Made by a program: the position numbers and the translations under genes. Positions 8,268-13,702 of a stretch of 13,728 nt of DNA are shown here, piece by piece; the stretch's first letter is position 1; each line of letters begins with the position of its first letter. The notes under the pieces were generated by a model. It was not told where the DNA came from. It did not search any database and saw nothing but the letters and a program-made list of their open reading frames with translations. The DNA comes from Candidatus Woesearchaeota archaeon (GTDB lineage Archaea; Nanobdellota; Nanobdellia; Woesearchaeales; GW2011-AR9), in assembly GCA_016203215.1 (NCBI GenBank), contig JACQNF010000015.1, positions 1 to 13,728 on the forward strand, written 5' to 3'.

Positions 8268-8690
8268 ATGGAAAAAAACAGAAAAAAAAACATCGCCGAC
8301 CACGATGATGCCTGGAAAAAAAAGCTGACACCGGAACAATATCATATTCTCCGAGAAAAAGGAACAGAAGCTCCGTTCTCAGGGACATTATTGCATCATT
8401 CTGAAAAAGGCATGTATGTCTGCGCGGCCTGCGGTGCAGAGTTATTTCCTTCAGATGTTAAATACGATTCCGGCTGCGGCTGGCCAAGCTTCTTCGATGC
8501 GATTAAGGAAAAAGTGATCTTGCACGAAGACCGTAGCCACGGAATGATCCGCACGGAAGTCCTCTGCAAAAACTGCGGCGGACATCTCGGCCATCTCTTT
8601 GACGACGGGCCAAAACCGACGGGGATGCGCTATTGCATCAATTCAGTTGCATTAAATTTTCAGAAGAATCAGAAAAAAGTAATTGTTTAG
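8268..8690 (+). CDS. msrB: Peptide-methionine (R)-S-oxide reductase MsrB; 3' end remodelled by an inserted element
   Basis: 140 residues, a standard MsrB that reduces methionine-R-sulfoxide in proteins. Motifs: [20 protein letters not shown] (20-39); zinc ligands C52, C55, C100 and C103; SGCGWPSF (68-75) with the likely resolving Cys at 70; [11 protein letters not shown] (105-115); and [11 protein letters not shown] (121-131) with catalytic Cys 123. It begins 5 nt after the MOSC gene, so it is probably co-transcribed with trm1 and the MOSC fusion. The natural end appears to be at NQKK: the last codons (Val-Ile-Val) and the TAG come from the left terminus of an inverted-repeat element, and CAG AAA AAA TGA recurs in frame at the far side (8832-8843). 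The added three residues lie after the fold and should not harm activity. Confidence 0.95.
   Translation: MEKNRKKNIADHDDAWKKKLTPEQYHILREKGTEAPFSGTLLHHSEKGMYVCAACGAELFPSDVKYDSGCGWPSFFDAIKEKVILHEDRSHGMIRTEVLCKNCGGHLGHLFDDGPKPTGMRYCINSVALNFQKNQKKVIV
8670..8678. repeat. Left copy of direct repeat flanking the inverted-repeat element (putative target-site duplication)
   Basis: CAGAAAAAA here recurs exactly at 8832-8840. The last eight bases directly abut the outer ends of the 13-bp terminal inverted repeats. The C at 8832 could belong either to the duplication or to the right terminus, so the duplication is 8 or 9 bp. Confidence 0.7.
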
Positions 8691-8832
8691 CTCGGCGCGG
8701 CCATATTTGCTCGTCGAGCAGGGCTTCTACTCGGAAATTAAGTTCCACGCCAACTTTAACCATCGCGAGTTTACTGCGAACACAGAAGCTTGGCGTGGCT
8801 CGACGAGCGACCGCCGAAGGCTAAACAATTAC
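8679..8832. mobile_element. MITE-like inverted-repeat element, ~154 bp, no coding capacity
   Basis: Termini are a perfect 13-bp inverted repeat, GTAATTGTTTAGC at 8679-8691 and its complement at 8820-8832. Nested inside are further complementary arms: CGGCG/CGCCG (8693-8697 and 8812-8816), a 10-bp pair (8709-8718 and 8799-8808), a 9-bp pair CCACGCCAA/TTGGCGTGG (8745-8753 and 8790-8798), and TCGC/GCGA (8763-8766 and 8776-8779). Transcribed from either side it would fold into one long interrupted hairpin. An 8-9 bp direct repeat flanks it. It lies between the converging msrB and PEBP genes, so it could also serve as a two-way transcription barrier. A structured RNA gene is an alternative, but the flanking duplication favours a non-autonomous transposable element. 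Confidence 0.7.
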
Positions 8833-8840
8833 AGAAAAAA
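8832..8840. repeat. Right copy of the direct repeat flanking the element
   Basis: CAGAAAAAA, identical to 8670-8678. In msrB's frame it continues as CAG AAA AAA TGA, which reads as the pre-insertion end of msrB. On the minus strand it gives a T6 run just past the PEBP stop, which may help end that transcript. Confidence 0.7.
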
Positions 8841-8844
8841 TGAT

Positions 8845-9384
8845 TCACTTTTTCCGCTCGTATCTTCCCACCAATTCTGTTTTTGCCAGCTCATGACCGG
8901 CTATTGCCATCTCCACATCTTCCTTCGTGGCATTTTCTTGCAACTGAAGCAAAGTATCTAGCGCATATAATTTAAAGAAATAGCGATGTTCACGATCAGG
9001 CGGGCACGGCCCGCCGTAGGAATTAACATTCCGTGTGTTTATCCCAACGACACCTCGTGGTCTTTTTCCTTCGTCAATGTCAGTCGTTTCAGGAGGAATG
9101 TTAAAAACAACCCAATGGACCCAGATGTTGATGTTAAAATGTTGTTTCACGGTTTCAGGGATATCAGGATCGTCCATGATCAATACCAGACTTTTAGCTT
9201 CTTTCGGAACATCGCTGATCAATAACGGAGGATTGATATTATCACCATCGCAGGTGTACTTGGAAGGAATTTTTCCGTTGTGGACAAAAACTGAACTTGT
9301 TAATTTCATAGTGAGTGCCTCGTTGGATGAAAGAAGTGGCGGCTGACAACCGACGAACAAAATGAACACGCTGATCAGAAACAC
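8845..9384 (-). CDS. PEBP / YbhB-YbcL family (Raf kinase inhibitor-like) protein, probable lipoprotein
   Basis: 179 residues. The PEBP fold is clear: MKLTSSVFVHNGKIPSKYTCDGDNINPPL (26-54), the LVLIMDDPDIP segment (67-77), IWVHWVVFNIP (86-96), and the YGGPCPPDREHRYFFKLYALD block (123-143), which lines the conserved anion/phosphate pocket. Bacterial and archaeal members have no settled biochemical role. The upstream residues MFLISVFILFVGCQ contain a lipobox-like FVGC, suggesting lipid anchoring, but lack the usual positive charge. The first possible start is the GTG at 9384, directly after an in-frame TAG and 5 nt beyond the phosphoribosyltransferase gene. An alternative ATG at 9309, 8 nt after a GAGG core, would give a cytosolic protein starting at MKLTSSVF. 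Confidence 0.9.
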   Translation of the reverse strand: MFLISVFILFVGCQPPLLSSNEALTMKLTSSVFVHNGKIPSKYTCDGDNINPPLLISDVPKEAKSLVLIMDDPDIPETVKQHFNINIWVHWVVFNIPPETTDIDEGKRPRGVVGINTRNVNSYGGPCPPDREHRYFFKLYALDTLLQLQENATKEDVEMAIAGHELAKTELVGRYERKK

Positions 9385-9389
9385 CTACT

Positions 9390-10445
9390 TCATCTCTTTG
9401 ATTTAAAGAAGAGGGGAGTATAAATATTTTTTTCTGTTGTCAAGGGAAACAAAGACTCGTATTGAGAGATGAAAGAATTTGAAATATACAATGGCAGATG
9501 TTTGAAAGGTTTTTGATAGGTACTTTCAAAGGGAGTACTTAGTATCATTTTAGAATAGCCCTCTTGGGAAAAAGATGACCCTATTTCTTGAGAGTAGTTT
9601 GAGGCAGGATCGGGGAAGGATCTAAAGGGGGGATGATTTTGTGCGTCATAATTCGTTGCTGTCATCACTTCGGTCTGAACGGCTATTTCAAAAAATTTTC
9701 GAGCTTGATTTATTGTTTCCCCAGATGAGACATCTTCATCGAAAACGACAAATTTTCGACCTTGTGATAACTCTTGGATATGCTTCCACTCTGTCGGGCT
9801 TACTTGGGGCGAAAAATCATTTGACTTAGTCCGAGAGAAGCGAACGACATAAAACTTCGATTGGTCATTCAAAGCGACATCACAATACCGAAGAAACACG
9901 TCCATCCCTGCGGCGACACCGCCATGTCCAAGCGCAATGAAGACAATTGGTTCTCCTCCCGTGCGACGCCGCAAATCCATCGCCGTTTCTTGGGAATACA
10001 GAGGATTTCCTGCGTTCCAAGTGACAGGATCATATTGCTGATAAACTATTCTCTCCAATAGCGTTTCAAATCCTTGCCCAGAAATAGTTGTCCTTAAATC
10101 TCGCAAAGTATCTACCGCCCTCTCATCGCCTCGGTAAATATCTAATCCTAAGCTGATGGCATCTTTAAGAAGCGGTTCAATAGCAGGGGTATGAGAATGT
10201 TCGACCTTAGAATCGACTAATGCCCTCACGATCCGAGGAGGATGATAAATCCGTGTTGACAAAGCCGAAACTCTGCGCGGCTTTTCATCACCTACGATAA
10301 CGTGAAGGATTAATTCTCGTTCCGTTTCATCAAGAATAGTTCCAAGAGTGCCAGCGTAAGCCATGGATGCACGAAATTCTGTTCTCCTCACTGAACTCTC
10401 TGTTTGATCAGAGAACATTTCATCAAAAAGTGAATGATATACCAT
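9390..10445 (-). CDS. Phosphoribosyltransferase-fold protein, specific function unknown
   Basis: 351 residues. The segment RKFVVFDEDVSSGETINQARKFF (about 230-252) is a type I phosphoribosyltransferase PRPP-binding loop (hydrophobic strand, acidic pair, S-S-G-E-T). An upstream strand EPIVFIALGHGGVAAGMDVFLR (165-186) fits the core fold's first strand with a Gly-rich loop. The ~150-residue N-terminal part is helical and charged, with no match I recognise. The C-terminal ~90 residues are polar and aromatic-rich. It is longer than simple purine or orotate transferases (about 180-230 residues), so a regulatory or RNA-linked role is possible. I chose the ATG at 10445 because a TATA-like box is centred 26 bp upstream; a GTG five codons earlier (10460) lies too close to that box. 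It is probably co-transcribed with the PEBP gene. Confidence 0.8.
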   Translation of the reverse strand: MVYHSLFDEMFSDQTESSVRRTEFRASMAYAGTLGTILDETERELILHVIVGDEKPRRVSALSTRIYHPPRIVRALVDSKVEHSHTPAIEPLLKDAISLGLDIYRGDERAVDTLRDLRTTISGQGFETLLERIVYQQYDPVTWNAGNPLYSQETAMDLRRRTGGEPIVFIALGHGGVAAGMDVFLRYCDVALNDQSKFYVVRFSRTKSNDFSPQVSPTEWKHIQELSQGRKFVVFDEDVSSGETINQARKFFEIAVQTEVMTATNYDAQNHPPFRSFPDPASNYSQEIGSSFSQEGYSKMILSTPFESTYQKPFKHLPLYISNSFISQYESLFPLTTEKNIYTPLFFKSKR

Positions 10446-10466
10446 CTCGGCGTTATTCACGCGATG

Positions 10467-10475
10467 TTTTAAAAA
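10467..10475 (-). promoter_or_regulatory. TATA-like box for the phosphoribosyltransferase/PEBP pair
   Basis: Minus-strand TTTTTAAAA inside a longer A/T tract (10467-10481), centred 26 bp before the ATG at 10445. This implies a leaderless transcript. Confidence 0.5.
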
Positions 10476-10495
10476 TATTTTGTTACTTTTTGGTT

Positions 10496-10510
10496 AAAAC
10501 AAAAAAACAA
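10496..10510 (-). terminator. U-rich terminator after the EF1-beta gene
   Basis: Minus-strand TTGTTTTTTTGTTTT begins 10 nt after the EF1-beta stop (10520). Archaeal RNA polymerase stops at such U-rich tracts without a hairpin. It separates EF1-beta from the next promoter. Confidence 0.55.
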
Positions 10511-10519
10511 GATAGAAAC

Positions 10520-10798
10520 CTAACCCAACGCCAAGTCCATCTTCGCGACTTCGGCGTTCTGCACATCCTCTATTTCTGCCATCTTCGCCGCAATCCCATC
10601 AAAGTCAGCGTTGCCCACTTCATACATCGCAAGAATGAGGACAGCTACCAGGCCGAAGGCAATCGGTTCTTCTTTCGACTGCATCTGTCCGATGGCGCCA
10701 GCGTCCTTCGCGATAGCAAGCGCTTTCTCTTTGATCTTTTCGAGATCAACATCGACAGATTCAGGCATTAATTTGAACGTGATGATTGCTTTTGCCAT
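10520..10798 (-). CDS. ef1b: Translation elongation factor 1-beta (archaeal aEF1B)
   Basis: 92 residues, the standard archaeal length. The protein is the guanine-nucleotide exchange factor that reloads EF-1alpha with GTP during translation. It shows the small alpha/beta fold of the family: strand MAKAIITFKLMPESVDVD (1-18), helix LEKIKEKALAI, the conserved EEPIAFGLVAVLILAMYE segment (43-60), and a terminal helix and strand (DFDGIAAKMAEIEDVQNAEVAKMDLAL). The ATG lies 6 nt after the stop of the zinc-ribbon gene, so the two are co-transcribed, a pairing commonly seen in archaeal genomes. High Ala/Lys/Glu content is normal for this factor. Confidence 0.96.
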   Translation of the reverse strand: MAKAIITFKLMPESVDVDLEKIKEKALAIAKDAGAIGQMQSKEEPIAFGLVAVLILAMYEVGNADFDGIAAKMAEIEDVQNAEVAKMDLALG

Positions 10799-10804
10799 CG
10801 GATC

Positions 10805-10975
10805 CTAGTTTGGCCCCATGAAATTACATTCGGGACAGACGTACTTCACGGCATTTGTCCGGCAACTGCTGCAACGCACGAATTCCTGTTTCCCGCACTG
10901 CGGACATTTGAACGTGACACTGCCGCGGTCATTGACAATTTTCTTCTTACACGATCTACAGTATTTTCCTTCCAT
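10805..10975 (-). CDS. Small zinc-ribbon protein linked to translation (COG2888-like)
   Basis: 56 residues with four CxxC pairs: C6/C9, C24/C27, C35/C38 and C47/C50. This is enough for two zinc-ribbon knuckles and little else. The sequence YCRSC...FKCPQCGKQEFVRCSSCR...YVCPECNFMGPN fits the archaeal zinc-ribbon family predicted to bind RNA and act in translation. It sits just upstream of EF1-beta, as expected for that family. An upstream in-frame ATG (11023) would add 16 residues, but the TATA box would then lie inside the gene. The ATG at 10975 is 26 bp from that box and gives the normal family size. Confidence 0.92.
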   Translation of the reverse strand: MEGKYCRSCKKKIVNDRGSVTFKCPQCGKQEFVRCSSCRTNAVKYVCPECNFMGPN

Positions 10976-10995
10976 CCGTTCCGGAGAAGACAGGT

Positions 10996-11005
10996 TATTT
11001 ATAAA
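10996..11005 (-). promoter_or_regulatory. TATA box for the zinc-ribbon/EF1-beta operon
   Basis: Minus-strand TTTATAAATA, the best TATA match in the window, centred 26 bp before the ATG at 10975. The inverted-repeat element begins only ~16 bp further upstream. Confidence 0.65.
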
Positions 11006-11021
11006 TGTTTTTGGACTCAGC

Positions 11022-11205
11022 ACGTGTTTAGTTCGCCGTTACGGCGGGCAAGGCCGATACGTCTGTCTCGATCTACTGAACGAAGCAGAAAGTTTATTGT
11101 CGGAAAATAGACGGTTAAACAGTTTTTCTTCAAGTGGTAACTATGTCTTTATTCTCCGCGAGACAGACGGCCCGCCCGCCGGATCGTCGTGGCAAACTAA
11201 AACGT
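11022..11205. repeat. Imperfect inverted-repeat element, 184 bp, possible diverged MITE or structured RNA
   Basis: Outer arms ACGT + TTTAGTT (11022-11033, one bulged G) pair with AACTAAA + ACGT (11195-11205). Inner arms CGGCGGGC (11042-11049) and its complement (11174-11181), and an 11-bp pair CGTCTGTCTCG/CGAGACAGACG (11060-11070 and 11159-11169), are nested within. About 88 bp of A/T-richer sequence lies in the centre. It has no convincing gene. Its left end, TGTTTAGTTCGCCG, differs at two positions from the corresponding TGTTTAGCTCGGCG of the element at 8679. No clear flanking duplication is seen. Confidence 0.55.
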
Positions 11206-11217
11206 AATTCCACCCTC

Positions 11218-11268
11218 GCAAATCCTCTTCAGAACAAGAAGATTATGGAGTTCAATGAGGGGATTTGC
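11218..11268 (-). repeat. Inverted repeat around the stop codon of the helical protein gene
   Basis: GCAAATCC (11218-11225) pairs with GGATTTGC (11261-11268). An inner TCTTC/GAAGA-type hairpin lies between them. The stop codon of the upstream gene (11252-11254) is within the span. In RNA from the minus strand this is a stem-loop at the transcript end. No T-run follows it, so its action as a terminator is uncertain. Confidence 0.4.
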
Positions 11269-12304
11269 CTAAAATGAGAGAAAAGTCAGAAAATATCTCT
11301 TGAGGGGCATCATCTAAAAAATCACTCAATTCAGTAAAAACATATTCTTTCAAAACGTCCCCCAAAAATGTTTCCTTAAAGAAACGTCTAACAATACAAC
11401 GAAAACGATCACGCTCGGTTTCGTAATAAAGAGAGATGTCGTATCCTAAGCTATCCTTGTTATCAAGAAATCGTATAATTATAGTTACTATTTGTCGCTT
11501 TATATCACCTAAAGGATGCCGAAAATGGATGGAGTCTGTTCGCCAGCTGCGAGTTCCTGCTATTACTTCAATACCTCTTCTTTTAGACATTATAGAAAGT
11601 GCTGCCTTGCCAGGATCGCCTCCTCCAATTCTCTGCTCTTCTAAAGCTTGATAATAAACATTTAATCTCTTTTGAAGTTCGCGCACTAATAAGCCTGCAT
11701 GATCACGTAGGAACTTGTCCCCTAGCATTTGCTGTGCCATCAGGTGATCGGTAATCATCAGAAATTTCTCAGCATGAATGTCGTAGGCTGCATTATCTAA
11801 AGAAGATTTTATTTTTTTGAGAACAGTTTCTATTTTTTCTGCATTCGCCGGTGTTTCTTTTTTTACAAATTCGTCTATGGCTTCTCTAAGAGATGTAGTA
11901 GACCTATCTTTATAACGTTCTCCCTTCAGAACATCATTCAGCGAGCTGACGCAATCGCGAATAGAATTTACGAATGCATCAGTAAATACTTCTTCTGCGT
12001 TCTCCCATTCTTCTCCTAAAGTAGACAAGATTATCTCAGTATATGTCTCTAGCTCTTCAGGCCACTTTTTCATACGCTCTTTTATCTGTTCATATTTTGC
12101 ATTTTTGATACCCACTTTAAGCGATCGAGTGAGGTACTTAAATTCATTCAGAATAATATCAAATTCTGCTAAAAGGGCATTCATCTCGTGTATACTTCTC
12201 TTAAACAATTTCCCAACTTTACGATATCGGTTCTCTATCCTGGCAGGAATTGATTCCCAAGCATCATTACGGTAATCTGACTTGTCATAGATCTCCATCC
12301 CCAT
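11252..12304 (-). CDS. Helical protein of unknown family
   Basis: 350 residues, not recognised. Residues 20-225 are strongly helical and charged, with long amphipathic stretches (for example 30-100 and 140-225) that may form a coiled coil or helical bundle. Residues 226-300 contain a likely beta section (RRGIEVIAGTRSWRTDSIHFRHP, then a DIKRQIVTIIIRFLDN helix and DISLYYETERDRFRCIV). The end is helical again. There is no signal peptide or membrane segment, so it is probably cytosolic. Its codons look more A/T-rich than those of rtcA upstream, a possible sign of later acquisition. The ATG at 12304 is 27 bp from a TATA box and implies a leaderless transcript. Neither neighbour suggests its function. 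Confidence 0.8.
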   Translation of the reverse strand: MGMEIYDKSDYRNDAWESIPARIENRYRKVGKLFKRSIHEMNALLAEFDIILNEFKYLTRSLKVGIKNAKYEQIKERMKKWPEELETYTEIILSTLGEEWENAEEVFTDAFVNSIRDCVSSLNDVLKGERYKDRSTTSLREAIDEFVKKETPANAEKIETVLKKIKSSLDNAAYDIHAEKFLMITDHLMAQQMLGDKFLRDHAGLLVRELQKRLNVYYQALEEQRIGGGDPGKAALSIMSKRRGIEVIAGTRSWRTDSIHFRHPLGDIKRQIVTIIIRFLDNKDSLGYDISLYYETERDRFRCIVRRFFKETFLGDVLKEYVFTELSDFLDDAPQEIFSDFSLILGKSPH

Positions 12305-12326
12305 TTATTAGAATATATTTTTGGCC

Positions 12327-12335
12327 TATATATTT
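12327..12335 (-). promoter_or_regulatory. TATA box for the helical protein gene
   Basis: Minus-strand AATATATAG-type sequence centred 27 bp before the ATG at 12304, fitting a leaderless transcript. The rest of 12305-12475 holds two small inverted repeats and no convincing gene. Confidence 0.55.
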
Positions 12336-12381
12336 GTTTCTTTTACTGCCGGATTCGTGCAGATTGGGACGAGGAGACTTG

Positions 12382-12399
12382 GATACTGAATTGAGTATC
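12382..12399. repeat. Small hairpin GATACT-loop-AGTATC
   Basis: Six-base arms (12382-12387 and 12394-12399) around a 6-nt loop, in the rtcA to helical-protein intergenic region about 80 bp past the rtcA stop. It could help end the rtcA transcript. No strong T-run follows. Confidence 0.35.
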
Positions 12400-12409
12400 T
12401 TGTAAAAAT

Positions 12410-12478
12410 TAGGTTCCACATCCACCTCGGGGATCACATTCAAAACGAGAGGATTTTCTGGATAAAACTTGGAACCTA
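12410..12478. repeat. 9-bp inverted repeat spanning the rtcA stop
   Basis: TAGGTTCCA (12410-12418) and TGGAACCTA (12470-12478) are exact complements 51 bp apart; the right arm contains the rtcA TAG stop. In mRNA it could close a loop over the 3' end. No direct repeat flanks it. Confidence 0.45.
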
Positions 12479-13546
12479 TTCCTCTTTTCTCTCAACACCG
12501 ATAATCCGGTCTTTCAGATAAAATCGAACAGGCAAGAATTTCTCGGTGATGTCCATGTTCGTCTGCGTGTGCGAACTGACAGCACGCACCCGGATGCGTG
12601 AGCCTGGCACCAGCGCCATAAATGGAATCAGTTGGTCTGCTAAATGGGAATCAACAGCCGCACCGCTCTCCATCTCTCCCCGCAGTTCACCAACGGCTTC
12701 TTTCGCAACGTCTTCTGATCGTCTGCCTTTCTCCAGAAGCGCATCTCCTGCGACGATGACGGGATTAAATCGTTCCGGATCTTCTGTAGAGCTATACTGC
12801 GCCCAAAGGACAACTTCCCCGCCAACACTGTTACTCGATGCATACTCAACTCGAACGTTGATAGGTACTTGAGATTTTCGCAGCTCGATCTCCACGGCCT
12901 GCCGTATTCTCTCACCGATGTGTTGTTCTTGCAATTCGGAAGAAAGGTTGACAACCCCTTTTATCTGTTCGAGCGTCCCTTGTTCTATCAAGATAATCTT
13001 CCGCACCTGATTTGTGAAGTCAAGGGTATTCCATTTTGGCATAATTTCGAGGATAATTTCGCCGCCGCCTTCCGGGTAGTACCCTCTCTTCGTTATTTTC
13101 AATTCGATTTTCTCCACGAATCGCTGCAGCTGCGGCAATAGAACATGCTGAAGGTAATCGACAGATGCCTGCCATTTCCCAGAGGTCCCGCCCTTGACGA
13201 TAAATGTCATCTTTCCCGGCGCAAATAGAGACGGGAGGATGAGCGCTTGAAGAAAGAGAGTGATGCTTCCCGCCGTACCAATATCAAAAGTGTACTTTCC
13301 TGCTTTGATTTTCCCGGGTTTGTACCACAGATCAAGAGATCCAAGCTGGACTTCATTTGTTTCCGCGGCGCAGATTTTTCTCAGCGCCTGTATCGCCGCG
13401 AGATGCTGCGCTTTGAGGCCGCTCTGCTCTCGACCAGCACGGATATTCGTAACTTTAAATTCTTGTCCCGTGAACGTTGACAGCGCCAAGGCCACGCGGA
13501 CAAGCGCTCCACCGCCTTCGCCTTGAGAACCATCTAATATGATCAT
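12476..13546 (-). CDS. rtcA: RNA 3'-terminal phosphate cyclase
   Basis: 356 residues, within the archaeal range. The enzyme uses ATP to convert an RNA 3'-phosphate to a 2',3'-cyclic phosphate through an AMP-histidine intermediate. Motifs in order: MIILDGSQGEGGGALVRVALALS (1-23); REQSGLKAQHLAAIQALR (39-56); FDIGTAGSITLFLQALILPSLF (87-108); GGTSGKWQASVDYL (119-132); GYYPEGGGEI (155-164); VDSHLADQLIPFMAL (298-312); and SSHTQTNMDITEKFLPV (324-340). His 326 in the last is the expected adenylation site. The G-rich loops carry some substitutions (GGGALVR where GGGQxLR is usual) but nothing that looks disabling. The gene has its own promoter and is likely leaderless. No rtcB or rtcR is nearby. Confidence 0.95.
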   Translation of the reverse strand: MIILDGSQGEGGGALVRVALALSTFTGQEFKVTNIRAGREQSGLKAQHLAAIQALRKICAAETNEVQLGSLDLWYKPGKIKAGKYTFDIGTAGSITLFLQALILPSLFAPGKMTFIVKGGTSGKWQASVDYLQHVLLPQLQRFVEKIELKITKRGYYPEGGGEIILEIMPKWNTLDFTNQVRKIILIEQGTLEQIKGVVNLSSELQEQHIGERIRQAVEIELRKSQVPINVRVEYASSNSVGGEVVLWAQYSSTEDPERFNPVIVAGDALLEKGRRSEDVAKEAVGELRGEMESGAAVDSHLADQLIPFMALVPGSRIRVRAVSSHTQTNMDITEKFLPVRFYLKDRIIGVERKEE

Positions 13547-13567
13547 AATAACTAGGAGAGAAGAGTC

Positions 13568-13576
13568 TATTTTAAA
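13568..13576 (-). promoter_or_regulatory. TATA-like box for rtcA
   Basis: Minus-strand TTTAAAATA centred 26 bp before the ATG at 13546. This fits a leaderless transcript and confirms the start. Confidence 0.55.
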
Positions 13577-13678
13577 TGTATTTTGGTGAGTGAGGCTCTG
13601 TTGAAAATCTCGAAAAAGTCACCGCCGGCCGCAGAATGTGTGCCGCTCTCGCAGTGAGTCATGAAAGTGCGGGAACAT

Positions 13679-13702
13679 GAAAACTGACGGCGATCAGTTT
13701 TC
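13679..13702. repeat. Perfect 9-bp hairpin with 6-nt loop
   Basis: GAAAACTGA and TCAGTTTTC are exact complements around CGGCGA. It lies about 130 bp upstream of rtcA, beyond its core promoter. It could be an operator, the 3' end of an incoming gene from the right, or part of an element continuing outside the window. Confidence 0.5.

Noticed and set aside
8679..8832. Simple intrinsic terminator between convergent genes
   Set aside because: At ~154 bp with terminal repeats flanked by an exact duplication it is far longer and better organised than a terminator, although it may act as one.
10976..11023. 16 additional N-terminal codons for the zinc-ribbon protein
   Set aside because: The strongest TATA box in the window would lie inside the coding region, and the family is normally about 55-60 residues.
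10818..11207. Long plus-strand reading frame opposite the zinc-ribbon gene and the inverted-repeat element
   Set aside because: It is antisense to a well-supported gene, runs through the repeat arms, and has no family motif or promoter.
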